A stretch of DNA of 47,466 bases from Chryseobacterium gleum (GCA_945872795.1 CAMCAZ010000023.1:1-47466); one strand, 5' to 3'. Shown: positions 7,845-16,648, counted from the first letter of the stretch. The notes: generated by a model not told the origin, from the sequence alone. Numbers and translations are program-made.

Positions 7845-8986
7845 GGTACGATGGTCCGCGGCATCACGGCACGGGAGCGGTCCTCCGCAATGGTCATTCC
7901 AAGGATGATCAGGAAGATCCCCACCGCCAGGGGTATCTGGAACCGGTCCTCATGGGCGGTGAAGCGGTAGCTGCCGGTCTCGGTGGTATCCATGGTGCGC
8001 AGCTCATCCACGAGTTCCACGATACCGCTCGAACTGTTGGATGATCGGAGATAAAGACCGTTGCCGGCCACAGCGATCCGCTGCAGCATGGCCTCGTTGA
8101 GCACGCTCACCACCGTGCGCCCTTCGCGGTCCTTCCGGAAGCCTTGCACCTGTCCGTTCTTGCGGATGGGGATGGGACCGCCCTGCACGGTTCCCATGCC
8201 GATGGTGTGCACCACGATCCCCGCTTCCGCCGCAGCCCGTGCCGCGCCTTCCGCATCGTCCTCGTGATTCTCACCATCGGTGATGACGATGATGGCCTTG
8301 CTGCCGGCGCTCTCCGCGGAGAAGCTCTCCATGGCCAGTTCGATCGCCGCACCGATGGCTGTGCCCTGAGTACCCACGGTGCGTGTATCCACCGATGCCG
8401 TGAACATGCGCGCTGCGGAACGGTCCGTGGTGATGGGCAGTTGCACGAAGGCATCACCCGCAAAGACCACGATGCCTAGTCGGTCGCCCTTCAGTCGGTC
8501 GATCAGCTGGGAGAGGGAGCGACGGGCCACCTCCATCCGGCTGGGGCGCAGGTCCTCGCAGTCCATGCTGTTGCTCACATCCACGGCCACCACCACGTCG
8601 ATCCCCTCGGCCTTGACCTCCTCCATGCGCGCACCGAACTGGGGACCTGCCAGCGCGATGATCACCGCGCCGATGCCGTGACGGAGCAACAGGAAACGCA
8701 GCGTGAGACGGCCACCGGAAATGCCGGGCACCATGCGCTCGCGGGTGCCCAGCGCGGCGAACCGGTTCAGTGCGCGGTTTCGCCAACCCACATGGAGCAG
8801 GTGGATCAGGCACATCACCGGCCCGGCGAGCAACGCCCACAGCACCCATTGCCGTTCAAAGCGGAACCCCGGAACATCGTTCAACAGGATCCAACCGAGG
8901 GGGATCATCAACGCCCAGGTGAGCAGTTCCAGCAGCAGGACCGTTGTGGTCATGACGCCGATGCGGTATGTGCCCTTGCGCTTCAT
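7841..8986 (-). CDS. batB: BatB: membrane-anchored von Willebrand A-domain protein
   Basis: The 381-residue protein has membrane helices at about 10-35, 47-65 and 97-113, then a VWA domain (about 128-325) and a last helix at about 350-368. The metal-ion site is intact: DVSNS at 136-140, with ITDGENHEDD further on. This layout of N-terminal helices, VWA domain and C-terminal helix is that of BatA/BatB. The start ATG forms an ATGA overlap with the batA stop; an internal ATG at codon 12 is an alternative. It probably acts with BatA as a metal-dependent protein-binding subunit at the inner membrane. Confidence 0.9.
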   Translation of the reverse strand: MKRKGTYRIGVMTTTVLLLELLTWALMIPLGWILLNDVPGFRFERQWVLWALLAGPVMCLIHLLHVGWRNRALNRFAALGTRERMVPGISGGRLTLRFLLLRHGIGAVIIALAGPQFGARMEEVKAEGIDVVVAVDVSNSMDCEDLRPSRMEVARRSLSQLIDRLKGDRLGIVVFAGDAFVQLPITTDRSAARMFTASVDTRTVGTQGTAIGAAIELAMESFSAESAGSKAIIVITDGENHEDDAEGAARAAAEAGIVVHTIGMGTVQGGPIPIRKNGQVQGFRKDREGRTVVSVLNEAMLQRIAVAGNGLYLRSSNSSSGIVELVDELRTMDTTETGSYRFTAHEDRFQIPLAVGIFLIILGMTIAEDRSRAVMPRTIVP

Positions 8987-10065
8987 GCCAAAGTCCGGAG
9001 CAGTGTACGGTCGAGCAGGAAGCCGGCCATCAACAGGCCGACGCCCAGGAGGAGGAAAGGTCCGTACTCATCGTTGCGCTGGCTGTGTTCGGTCACCTTG
9101 ATGCGCGTACGTTCCATGCGGTCGATCTCGGCATAGATGTCGCGCAGTTTGCCTTCATCCACGGCGCGGAAATACTGTCCGCCGGTCAGCTCGGCCACCT
9201 GCGTCAGCGTGGCTTCATCGATCTCCACATCCACCAGGTCGTAGCGGTACTGCCCGTTGGCGTACTGGCTTACGGGGGCGAGGGCCTTTCCCCGTGAACC
9301 CACGCCGATGGTATAGACCCGTACCCCCAGTTGTTCGGCGATCTGTGCGGCATCCAGGGGTTGCACCATGCCCGCATTGCTCACGCCGTCGGTGAGCAGG
9401 ATCACCACCTTGCTCTTGGCTTCACTGTCCCGCAGGCGGTTCAGGGCCGTGGCGAGCCCCATTCCCACCGCTGTACCACCTGTGATCAGTCCGCTGCGGG
9501 CGCCGGAGAACAACTCCTTGAGGACGCGATGGTCGGTGGTCAGGGGACACTGGGTGAACGCTTCCCCCTCATACACCACCAGCCCGATGCGGTCGTTCGG
9601 ACGACCATCGATGAACTCCTGCGCAACCTTCTTCGAAGCCGCCAGGCGGTCCGGGCGCAGGTCCTTGGCCAGCATGCTGGCAGACACGTCCAGCGCGATC
9701 ATGATGTCGATGCCTTCGCGCTGCACGTCCTGCCAGTTGTCGCGGCTTTGCGGGCGGGACAGGGCCATGATCAGCAAAGCAGATCCGCCCAGTGCCAGCG
9801 CCTGTGGAAGTGGACGCAGGTAGGAGAGCAGGTCGAAGGGGGCGTTGGCCAGTACGCTGTAGGTGGGCAGGGGGATCTGGGCATTGGTCCGTGGACCGCG
9901 CCACAGCATGAACAAGACCAGCAGAGGCGTGATCAACAGCAGCCAGAGCAGGGTAGGGTTGGCCGGCTCATAACGCCGGAACAGGGTGTACAGCGCAAAG
10001 CCGGCGCAACCCAGGGCCAACGCGGACCAGGCCAGGGTGATGAGCCGGTCGCGGTCACGCCACAT
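8983..10065 (-). CDS. batA: BatA: membrane-anchored von Willebrand A-domain protein
   Basis: The product is 360 residues from ATG 10065, which overlaps the end of the upstream gene by 11 bases. A longer ORF to 10116 would cut further into that gene and adds no recognisable sequence. Membrane helices lie at about 8-28, 39-56 and 88-103. The VWA domain has an intact metal site, DVSAS at 126-130 and LLTDGVSNAG later. A C-terminal helix is at about 335-355. It is paired with batB, and the two are diverged paralogues. The family is linked to aerotolerance in Bacteroides and to MoxR-type chaperoning in general. Confidence 0.9.
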   Translation of the reverse strand: MWRDRDRLITLAWSALALGCAGFALYTLFRRYEPANPTLLWLLLITPLLVLFMLWRGPRTNAQIPLPTYSVLANAPFDLLSYLRPLPQALALGGSALLIMALSRPQSRDNWQDVQREGIDIMIALDVSASMLAKDLRPDRLAASKKVAQEFIDGRPNDRIGLVVYEGEAFTQCPLTTDHRVLKELFSGARSGLITGGTAVGMGLATALNRLRDSEAKSKVVILLTDGVSNAGMVQPLDAAQIAEQLGVRVYTIGVGSRGKALAPVSQYANGQYRYDLVDVEIDEATLTQVAELTGGQYFRAVDEGKLRDIYAEIDRMERTRIKVTEHSQRNDEYGPFLLLGVGLLMAGFLLDRTLLRTLA

Positions 10066-10984
10066 GCTGCTGCGTGTTTGCGTTGGACAGGGTGGCCTCC
10101 ACGAACCGGATGGCACCGGCCATCATCTGTTCGTTCTCCGCCGGGGTGGGCTTGGCCTTGGCGAACTTCACCAGGTCGGCAAGCCGCAACATGTTCTCCA
10201 GATGCGTCCGCTGTTCATTGTTCATGGGGCTTACACCAAGCTCCTGGAGCAGTTCATCGGTGCTGCTCTCCATCGCCGGCACCTGATAGCGTTCCTCGAT
10301 GTAGCTGCGCAGCAGATCGGTGATGCGGCTGTGGTAGGCCTTGTGCTCGCCCTGTTGCCAAAGTCGGCTGGCGTCCAGTTCACGCAGGGAACGCAAGGTC
10401 CGCAGATGCACGGGCTCCATCGGCGCTTCCACGACGGGCGCGGGCACGGTCTTCCGTTTGCGGGTCAGATAGAAGAGTCCGGCGATGATCAGCACCAACG
10501 CGCCGAGGCCGGCCAGCAGTTCCACCAGGTGCGCCCTGATCCAGTAGCCGATGGAGAAGGGGACTTCATAGATCGTCTTCGCGGGTCGTTGGACCTTGGG
10601 GTCATCCAGGGCCACGTTGCGCACCTCGATCAGCAAGGGGCTGGTTTCCTGAGGGCTTCCGGAGACCACGAACGTGAAGGGAGGGATCGCCCAGTGTCCC
10701 GTGTCGAAACTGGTCAGGAAGATGCGCTGGGTCAGGTGCAGTCCGGCCGCATCCTGCACACTGTCCACCGGGCCTTTGCGGACGACCTCCAGTTGGTTGA
10801 TCAAGGTGTCGCCGAACACCGGCCAGTTGACCATGCCCGCCGGCGCATCCGTTGGCAGATCGATGGAAAGCAGCAGCTCGACCTGTTCACCGATGCGCAG
10901 TACAGCGGTGTCCAGCGACGCTGAGGGCACTTGGGCCTGAGCGAGGATGGGCCACAGGAGCAGGAGGATGCCGATCGATCTCAT
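10055..10984 (-). CDS. BatD-like membrane protein between DUF58 and BatA
   Basis: The product is 309 residues from ATG 10984, which overlaps the DUF58 stop as ATGA. A longer ORF upstream overlaps DUF58 and is rejected. It has a signal peptide (about 1-18), a periplasmic beta-sandwich (about 20-150), a membrane helix (about 168-190) and a helical cytoplasmic tail (about 205-305). This is a small version of the BatD architecture, including the positively charged stretch after the helix. Such a gene is usual at this place in Bacteroidota Bat operons (DUF4381-like). Its function is unknown. Confidence 0.75.
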   Translation of the reverse strand: MRSIGILLLLWPILAQAQVPSASLDTAVLRIGEQVELLLSIDLPTDAPAGMVNWPVFGDTLINQLEVVRKGPVDSVQDAAGLHLTQRIFLTSFDTGHWAIPPFTFVVSGSPQETSPLLIEVRNVALDDPKVQRPAKTIYEVPFSIGYWIRAHLVELLAGLGALVLIIAGLFYLTRKRKTVPAPVVEAPMEPVHLRTLRSLRELDASRLWQQGEHKAYHSRITDLLRSYIEERYQVPAMESSTDELLQELGVSPMNNEQRTHLENMLRLADLVKFAKAKPTPAENEQMMAGAIRFVEATLSNANTQQHVA

Positions 10985-11868
10985 CGTCCGCCTTCCCGCT
11001 GTTTGAAGAGGTTCATCAGGGGCTTCACATAGCCGCCGCTGGTGGAGATGGTGGCGTGGTCCACGCCGGAGCGACGGAGCACTTCTCGTGAGCGGTTGTG
11101 CCGTTTCAAGGCGGCGGCGCGGTACGCGTTCCGGATGGCGCGGCTGGCCGTGTTCACCCACCGTACGGAGCCCGTCTCGGGATCGGTGAACTGCACCAGC
11201 CCCATGTTCGGCAGTTCGCCTTCGCGGGGGTCCACGGTGCGCAGCACGATGAGATCATGCTTGCGTTTGGCGATCTTCAGGGCATCGTCATAGCCCTCAT
11301 CCATCAGGTCACTGATGAGGAAGGCGATACTGCGTTTCTTGATCACGTTGTTCAGGTAGCGCAGGGCCTCGGTGATGTCCGTGGCGCGATGGGCGGCCCT
11401 GAACTCGAGCAGTTCGCGGATGAGCCGGAGGATATGCGTGCGCCCCTTCTTGGGCGGGATGAACTTCTCCACGCGGTCGCTGAAGAGGATCAGGCCCACC
11501 TTATCGTTGTTCTTGATGGCGCTGAACGCGATGGTGGCGCAGGCCTCCGTGATCAGCTCGCGCTTCAACTGGGTGGCGGTGCCGAAATCCTCCGATGCGC
11601 TGACATCCGCCACCAGCATCACGGTAAGCTCCCGTTCCTCCTCGAACACCTTAACGAAGGGATGCCCGAAGCGTGCCGTCACGTTCCAGTCGATCGTGCG
11701 CACCTCGTCCCCGGGCATGTATTCGCGCACCTCGCTGAAGGTCATGCCGCGCCCCTTGAACGCGCTCTGGTACTCACCGGAGAAGATGTGCTCGCTCAAG
11801 CCGCGTGTCTTCAGCTCGATGAGGTGCACCTTCTTCAGGAGCTCCTTGGTATGTTGGGCCGTGTTCAT
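10981..11868 (-). CDS. DUF58 family VWA-like protein of the Bat operon
   Basis: The 295-residue soluble protein contains the DUF58 signature RTIDWNVTARFGHPFVKVFEE at about 58-78, followed by a VWA-like strand with DVSAS at about 90-94. The order MoxR-DUF58-VWA is widely conserved. DUF58 proteins are thought to be substrates or adaptors of the MoxR ATPase. It follows the moxR gene after 66 bases with no gene between, and overlaps the next gene by four bases. Confidence 0.9.
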   Translation of the reverse strand: MNTAQHTKELLKKVHLIELKTRGLSEHIFSGEYQSAFKGRGMTFSEVREYMPGDEVRTIDWNVTARFGHPFVKVFEEERELTVMLVADVSASEDFGTATQLKRELITEACATIAFSAIKNNDKVGLILFSDRVEKFIPPKKGRTHILRLIRELLEFRAAHRATDITEALRYLNNVIKKRSIAFLISDLMDEGYDDALKIAKRKHDLIVLRTVDPREGELPNMGLVQFTDPETGSVRWVNTASRAIRNAYRAAALKRHNRSREVLRRSGVDHATISTSGGYVKPLMNLFKQREGGR

Positions 11869-11934
11869 GGATGCGAAGCGCAGGAGCAGGAGCGGTGGCC
11901 AGAAAGAGTTACTGCACCTGCCCTTGCACCTGTT

Positions 11935-12963
11935 TCAAGGGACCTCCACCGTGTTCAGCACGCGTTCGATGATGTCGTTGACGGTGATGCCTTCCGCCTC
12001 GGCCTCGTAGGTGAGCCCGATCCGGTGCCGCAGAACATCCGGGCACACGGCACGCACATCCTCGGGGATCACATAACCGCGGTGTTTGATGAAGGCCAGT
12101 GCTTTCGCAGCGAGCGCCATGTTGATGCTGGCACGCGGGCTTCCACCGAACCCGATCAGCGAGGTGAGGTCCGATAACTTGTACTGGTCCGGCTTCCGTG
12201 TGGCGTACACGATGTCCACGATGTACTGCTCGATCTTCTCGTCCATGTATACCTCGCGCACCAGCGCCCGCGCGGCGATGATCTCTTCGGCCTGCACCAC
12301 CTTGGAAGGGGTGAGCATGCCACCGGGTCGCACGTTCTGGCGGATGATCAATTTCTCCTCCTCCTTCAAAGGATAGTCCAGCACCACTTTCAGCATGAAG
12401 CGGTCCGTCTGGGCCTCGGGCAGCGGGTAGGTGCCTTCCTGTTCGATGGGGTTCATCGTGGCCAGTACAAGGAAGGGCTGTGGCAGCGGATAGGTCTGCG
12501 CACCGAGGGTGACCTGCCGTTCCTGCATGGCTTCCAGCAGGGCGCTTTGCACCTTGGCCGGCGCCCGGTTGATCTCATCGGCCAGGACGAAGTTGCTGAA
12601 GATCGGTCCCTTCTTCACGCTGAACTCCTCGCTTCGGGGGCTGTAGATCATGGTGCCGATCAGGTCGGCGGGCAGCAGGTCCGGGGTGAACTGGATCCGG
12701 CTGAAGTCCACGTTCACGGCCTGGGCGAGCGCCTTGATCGCCATGGTCTTCGCCAGCCCGGGCACGCCCTCCAGCAGGATGTGGCCATCGGCGAGCAGGG
12801 CCACCAGCAGTTTCTGGACCATGTCCTTCTGCCCCACGATCACTTTGCCCATTTCGCGGTCGATCAGGTCGACGAAGCTGCTGGCCTGTTGGATGCGCTC
12901 GTTCAGCGCGCGGATGCTGTCCGATGTGACCGTGGTGGTCATTGGTTCCGAGGGAGTCTCCAT
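11935..12963 (-). CDS. MoxR family AAA+ ATPase
   Basis: The 342-residue protein has a Walker A motif GVPGLAKT (66-73), a Walker B motif FVLADE (126-131) followed by INRAPAKVQ, and a C-terminal AAA lid. This is the standard MoxR form. It is the first gene of the nine-gene Bat operon. It probably acts as an ATP-driven chaperone for the DUF58 and VWA proteins. ATG 12963 is used; a second ATG seven codons in is possible. A promoter-like pair of boxes lies at 13005-13037. Confidence 0.93.
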   Translation of the reverse strand: METPSEPMTTTVTSDSIRALNERIQQASSFVDLIDREMGKVIVGQKDMVQKLLVALLADGHILLEGVPGLAKTMAIKALAQAVNVDFSRIQFTPDLLPADLIGTMIYSPRSEEFSVKKGPIFSNFVLADEINRAPAKVQSALLEAMQERQVTLGAQTYPLPQPFLVLATMNPIEQEGTYPLPEAQTDRFMLKVVLDYPLKEEEKLIIRQNVRPGGMLTPSKVVQAEEIIAARALVREVYMDEKIEQYIVDIVYATRKPDQYKLSDLTSLIGFGGSPRASINMALAAKALAFIKHRGYVIPEDVRAVCPDVLRHRIGLTYEAEAEGITVNDIIERVLNTVEVP

Positions 12964-13004
12964 GGTTGATCGTCGCTGTTGCGGCCTAAGGCCGAAGGTG
13001 GGCG

Positions 13005-13037
13005 CAAAGGTGCTGGAAGCCGCAAGCGGCCTGCAAA
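13005..13037 (-). promoter_or_regulatory. Probable promoter of the Bat operon
   Basis: On the minus strand a -7 box CACCTTTG (13012-13005) matches TAnnTTTG at every fixed position but the first. TTTG at 13037-13034 fits the -33 element with a 21-base spacer. The predicted leader to ATG 12963 is about 37 bases. It is the only promoter in the window where I see both elements. Confidence 0.5.
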
Positions 13038-13094
13038 GATGGCCCGTTAAAGAGTGTTAACCGCTCAGCCCGTGATTGCCTGCCCGCGGGCTGC

Positions 13095-13102
13095 TACCTT
13101 CG
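13095..13102 (+). promoter_or_regulatory. -7 promoter box, four bases before the MazG-like start
   Basis: TACCTTCG differs from TAnnTTTG at one position. Four bases separate it from ATG 13107, so transcription would begin at or very near the start codon. A TTG at 13076-13078 could be a -33 element with a 16-base spacer. Confidence 0.5.
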
Positions 13103-13106
13103 GGCC

Positions 13107-13517
13107 ATGACCACCACCGAACCGCTGTCCCTGGCCGAGGCCATCGAGCATGTCCGTTCCTTCCACGACGCATTCGGCATCCCCAATGCTGCAGTTCCCA
13201 CCGGCGACCTGGGCGACCGCGATGCCCTGCTGCGCTACAAGCTGATCCGCGAGGAGAACGAGGAGTACCTCGAAGCCGCCCTGCGTGGCGACCTCGTGGA
13301 GGTGGCCGATGCCCTGGGCGACATCCTGTACATCCTCTGCGGCACGCTGCTCAAACACGGCCTGGAGCACAAGATCCACGAGGTGTTCCGGGAGATCCAG
13401 CGCAGCAATATGAGCAAGCTCGGTGAGGATGGAAGACCGATCTATCGGGAGGACGGCAAGGTGCTCAAAGGCCCCGCGTATTTCCGGCCGGATATCGCGA
13501 CGATCCTTGCTCGTTGA
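13107..13517 (+). CDS. MazG/PRA-PH-like nucleotide pyrophosphohydrolase
   Basis: The 136-residue protein is a single-domain all-alpha nucleotide pyrophosphohydrolase. The metal-binding pattern of the family is visible as REENEEYLEA near 50-59 and VEVADALGDILYIL near 72-85, giving the ExxE...ExxD arrangement. The family hydrolyses nucleoside triphosphates or phosphoribosyl-ATP to monophosphates. There is no his-operon context here, so a house-cleaning role on non-canonical nucleotides is more likely than HisE. A DUF4442 gene follows 48 bases later. Confidence 0.85.
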   Translation: MTTTEPLSLAEAIEHVRSFHDAFGIPNAAVPTGDLGDRDALLRYKLIREENEEYLEAALRGDLVEVADALGDILYILCGTLLKHGLEHKIHEVFREIQRSNMSKLGEDGRPIYREDGKVLKGPAYFRPDIATILAR

Positions 13518-13565
13518 TCGCCGATCAACAAGTAAGCGCTGGTCCCACAAGATCCCACCTTCCCC

Positions 13566-14072
13566 ATGCACCTGCCCACCCTCCTCACCAAGGCCCGTTC
13601 ATCCGGCTTCACGCGGTGGTGGCTCAACCACGCGCTGTCGTGGTTGATCCCCTTCAATCGTCCGCATGGTTTCAAGGTCAACCCTTTACCCGAAGGTGGC
13701 ATCCGGGTCTCCATCCCGAACTGGCGGGTGAACCGCAACCACATCAAGGGCATCCATGCCTGCGCCCTGGCCACAGCCGCCGAGATGTGCAGCGGGCTCT
13801 CACTGTTGGAACGGCTCGACCCGAAGAAGTACCGGCTCATCATGCGCACGCTGCACATGGCCTACCACTACCAGGCGAAGCAGCCCGCGCACGCCACCTG
13901 TGCGCCCACCGCGGCAGAGATCGAGGAGAAGGTCGTCGGCCCGTTGCGTTCCGCTGATTCCGTGGACCATACCAGCGTCGTTGAACTGCATGATCGCAGC
14001 GGCAACCACCTCGCCACGGGCACAGTGACCTGGCAGGTCAAGGAATGGTCGAAGGTGCGGACGAAGGTCTGA
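13566..14072 (+). CDS. DUF4442 hotdog-fold protein, thioesterase-like
   Basis: The 168-residue protein shows the DUF4442 pattern: FNRPHGFKVNPL near 35-46, a central VNRNHIKGIHACALATAAE segment (about 58-76), and a beta-rich C-terminal half. The family has the hotdog fold of acyl-CoA thioesterases, but substrates are mostly unknown. It may share a transcript with the MazG-like gene. The facing YjdF-like gene starts its stop codon 12 bases beyond. Confidence 0.75.
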   Translation: MHLPTLLTKARSSGFTRWWLNHALSWLIPFNRPHGFKVNPLPEGGIRVSIPNWRVNRNHIKGIHACALATAAEMCSGLSLLERLDPKKYRLIMRTLHMAYHYQAKQPAHATCAPTAAEIEEKVVGPLRSADSVDHTSVVELHDRSGNHLATGTVTWQVKEWSKVRTKV

Positions 14073-14083
14073 AATGAGGCGGC

Positions 14084-14728
14084 CTATTCCGATCGACGTG
14101 CAAGCCGCTTGATCGCGCTCGCCAGCAACATGGCCAGCACGGCCCCGCTGAACGCCAGCCCCATGTCCTTCTGGGCATCCCACACGTCTCCCTGCGAACC
14201 CAGGTAGGCGTGACCCTGGGCGGGGAAGAAGAGGTCGGCCACGGCCCATTCGATCAGCTCATAGGCCGCACTGAAGCTCATGGTGATCTCCACCGGCAGC
14301 ACCCAGCACACCCAGTTGGGCCATTGGAAATGGTTCTTGAAATGGTCGCGCATCGGGTAGGCCAGCATGAACCCGAAGCTGAAATGCACGATCCTGTCAT
14401 ACTGGTTGCGCTCTCCCTGGAACAGGTCCTTCAGCCAGTTCCCCAATGGGTTCTCGGCATAGGTGTACATGGCCCCGTAGATATGCAGCAGGATGTAGAC
14501 GAAGAACAGGGTATAGCTCAGGTCGCTGAACTGGAAACGACGGTGTGTGAGGACCAGCCCAGCGATGAACAGGATGGTGAGCACGTTCTCCGTGATCCAG
14601 TTCGCCCGGTCCGTGGTGCCGATGAAGGTCCAGGCCCAGGCCATGAGGAACAAGAACAGGTAGACCTTCAGAAGAACGTTCCGTTGGAATTTGACCCTGC
14701 CGATGGAGGAGGAGGTGGTGAATGTCAT
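14084..14728 (-). CDS. YjdF/DUF2238-like integral membrane protein
   Basis: The 214-residue protein has about six hydrophobic segments and an Arg-rich C-terminus. The conserved YjdF features are present: YDRIVHFSFGFMLAYP at about 110-125, AAYELIEW near 156-163, and GDVWDAQKDM near 181-190. The function of the family is unknown. It lies 27 bases after the outer-membrane barrel gene on the same strand. Confidence is good for the family and nil for the reaction. Confidence 0.85.
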   Translation of the reverse strand: MTFTTSSSIGRVKFQRNVLLKVYLFLFLMAWAWTFIGTTDRANWITENVLTILFIAGLVLTHRRFQFSDLSYTLFFVYILLHIYGAMYTYAENPLGNWLKDLFQGERNQYDRIVHFSFGFMLAYPMRDHFKNHFQWPNWVCWVLPVEITMSFSAAYELIEWAVADLFFPAQGHAYLGSQGDVWDAQKDMGLAFSGAVLAMLLASAIKRLARRSE

Positions 14729-14755
14729 GGGTGAACGGCGTTGCGCAATGAGCGC

Positions 14756-15367
14756 TTACTTTTCCTTTGGAGCCATGGGAAGCAGGTAGGTGTAGTGCAA
14801 CCCGGCGATGAGGTTCTGACCCTGTAACAGCGCGGCGAAGGGGGAGACGCTCGTCTGGAACCGGACCTCGAAGCGGCTCTTGGGCCTGTCCCAGCCAAGC
14901 CCGATCCCGGCACTGTATTCCGAACGCTCGGTGGACCCCGAAAGCGTGTATTTCTGGTCAAACAGGACGTTGCCATCCTGCTTGGTCACCTGCCTGCCGT
15001 TCAACCAATAGCCGACCATGAACCCGGCGGTGAGGAAAAACCCGTTTGTAACGGTGTCCGTGGAGACCTTGAACATCACGGGCAGCTCCAAATAGCCCAG
15101 ACGCACGGATGTCCAAGTATTTTGGGCGGCGTTCTGGGTCAGGCTTCCTTTGCTGATGTACATCGGCTCGAACAGAAAGGAAGCCTGCGGTGTCCAGGGC
15201 ACTTCAAAGCTCCAACCCAGGATGGGGCCCAGTTTCGGAAGCCCGTTCCAGTTGAAGAGTCCTCCGGTGGAGATCGTGGCCAGGGACAGGCCTGCCCTAG
15301 GTCCGGTCTTCAGCTGAGCGGATGCGGTGAGGGAGCACGACAGAAGAAGGATGATCAGTAGGCGCAT
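14756..15367 (-). CDS. Outer-membrane beta-barrel protein (PorT-like)
   Basis: The product is 203 residues from ATG 15367. A longer ORF to 15448 overlaps ribH and adds no plausible signal sequence. A signal peptide ends ASAQ at about 19. The rest is alternating beta strands, starting KTGPRAGLSLATI and closing with HYTYLLP. This is the usual shape of small Bacteroidota outer-membrane barrels of the PorT-like beta-barrel family. The function is unknown. A box-like GATCTTCG lies four bases before the ATG, so it may have its own promoter inside the ribH transcript. Confidence 0.75.
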   Translation of the reverse strand: MRLLIILLLSCSLTASAQLKTGPRAGLSLATISTGGLFNWNGLPKLGPILGWSFEVPWTPQASFLFEPMYISKGSLTQNAAQNTWTSVRLGYLELPVMFKVSTDTVTNGFFLTAGFMVGYWLNGRQVTKQDGNVLFDQKYTLSGSTERSEYSAGIGLGWDRPKSRFEVRFQTSVSPFAALLQGQNLIAGLHYTYLLPMAPKEK

Positions 15368-15390
15368 GGGGCGAAGATCGCCCATCGGAC

Positions 15391-15888
15391 CTATTGACCC
15401 GTTGCGGATGAACGGAGCGCAGCCATTTTCAGCGCTGCCACCGCGCAATCAATGCCTTTGTTCCCATGCTTTCCGCCGCTGCGGTCCTGGGCCTGCTGCA
15501 GGGTATCGTCAGTGAGCACCCCGAAGATCACGGGCTTGCTGAACTTCAGGCCCACGGCCATGATGCCCTGGGTGGTGCCCTGGCACACGAAATCAAAATG
15601 AGGGGTCTCTCCGCGGACAACGCTGCCCAGGCAGATCACGCCATCAAAGCTTCCGGACTCCAGCAGGAACTGGGCCCCTGCGGCGAGCTCGAAGCTTCCC
15701 GGCACCCAGCGTTCCACGATATCCGCCTCGTTCACGCCATGCCGCAGCAGGGTCTCACGGGCACCCTGGCGCAGGGCATCGGTGATGGCGTGGTTCCACT
15801 CGCTGACGACCAGGGCAAAACGAAGACCAGCGCCACTGGGGACGCTGGTCGGATCGTAGATGGAAAGATGGTGTTGGGCCGTGGCCAT
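15391..15888 (-). CDS. ribH: 6,7-dimethyl-8-ribityllumazine synthase (RibH)
   Basis: The 165-residue protein makes the penultimate riboflavin intermediate from 5-amino-6-ribitylaminouracil and dihydroxybutanone phosphate. Family motifs are present in order: VSEWNHAITDAL, VPGSFELA, CLGSVVRGETPHFDFVCQG and GVLTDDTLQQAQDRSGGKHGNKG. The length is typical. It starts three bases after the TPR gene, so the two are one transcript. The rest of the pathway is not beside it; ribD is at 27827-28915. I see no FMN riboswitch. Confidence 0.96.
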   Translation of the reverse strand: MATAQHHLSIYDPTSVPSGAGLRFALVVSEWNHAITDALRQGARETLLRHGVNEADIVERWVPGSFELAAGAQFLLESGSFDGVICLGSVVRGETPHFDFVCQGTTQGIMAVGLKFSKPVIFGVLTDDTLQQAQDRSGGKHGNKGIDCAVAALKMAALRSSATGQ

Positions 15889-15891
15889 GGC

Positions 15892-16587
15892 TCACTTCGC
15901 GGCTTCAGCCTCGGCACGCCCGGCATATTTGCGGGCCTGACTGGCCTCGCTGCTGGTGGGGAACTCCTTGGCGATGCGGTTGAAGGCCTTGGCGGCAGCG
16001 CTCCAATTGCCGGCCTGCTGGTGCAGGATACCGGCTTTCATCAGGTACATCGGCGTGGTGAAGTCGTTCGTCGTCATGCCGGCGGCCTTTTCGAACAGCT
16101 TCACGGCTTCGTCCGTGCGGCCCAGTTCCACCAAGGCGTCGCCCTGGTTGCCCACAGCCATCACGCGCAGCACGTCATCATCCACATCGGACTTCTTGTA
16201 ATGCTCGATGGCCAGGTCGAACTCGCCTTTCTGCATGTAGATGGCTCCGAGGTAGGCATTGGCCAGCTCGCCACTGGGCGTGCCGCTGTAGTCCGAAGCG
16301 ATGGTCAGGAAGCCGGGCCACTGGTCGTCGCCGTTCATGGCCTTGTCCAGCGAGTCCATCTCGAAGTAGTACTCGGCCTTCCACATCATCTCGCTGGCCT
16401 CCTTCGCCTTGGGTTCGGCGATGAACTTCTTGTAGCCAAGGACACCGCCCACGACCACGATCAAGCCCACGGCGGCGATGGTGATGGCCTGCTTGTTCTT
16501 GTCAAGGAACAGCTCCGTGCGGCTGTAAACTTCACCAAGGTCGACATCGTGTGTGCCGGCGTTCTCGGGGGTGGTCTTTTTGCTCAT
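15892..16587 (-). CDS. Single-span membrane protein with TPR repeats (YfgM-like)
   Basis: The 231-residue protein has a short cytoplasmic N-terminus and one membrane helix (about 35-52). A helical TPR region follows, with units near 104-135 (AYLGAIYMQKGEFDLAIEHY), 138-170 and 176-210. The layout matches the YfgM/TPR_21 type found at the inner membrane. In Bacteroidota this gene is often near ribH, recF and DUF721 genes, as here. A TATTTTTG box lies 53 bases upstream. No enzymatic role is expected. Confidence 0.8.
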   Translation of the reverse strand: MSKKTTPENAGTHDVDLGEVYSRTELFLDKNKQAITIAAVGLIVVVGGVLGYKKFIAEPKAKEASEMMWKAEYYFEMDSLDKAMNGDDQWPGFLTIASDYSGTPSGELANAYLGAIYMQKGEFDLAIEHYKKSDVDDDVLRVMAVGNQGDALVELGRTDEAVKLFEKAAGMTTNDFTTPMYLMKAGILHQQAGNWSAAAKAFNRIAKEFPTSSEASQARKYAGRAEAEAAK

Positions 16588-16640
16588 GCGTGTGGCGCGT
16601 TTCCGGTGCTTCCGAAGGGATAGGCCGGTTCAGCGAGGCG

Positions 16641-16648
16641 CAAAAATA
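16641..16648 (-). promoter_or_regulatory. -7 promoter box of the TPR-ribH transcript
   Basis: Minus-strand TATTTTTG is a full match to TAnnTTTG, 53 bases before ATG 16587. No convincing -33 TTG is seen. Confidence 0.5.

Noticed and set aside
10066-10116. A longer N-terminus of BatA
   Set aside because: The extra residues are Pro/Ser/Arg-rich, overlap the upstream gene, and do not resemble the start of BatA proteins.
11098-12177. A 359-codon plus-strand ORF opposite the DUF58 and MoxR genes
   Set aside because: It is a shadow of two genes with intact Walker and DUF58 motifs; its own sequence has no domain features.
15368-15390. Riboflavin (FMN) riboswitch near ribH
   Set aside because: The spacers around ribH are only 3 and 23 bases, far too short for the FMN element.
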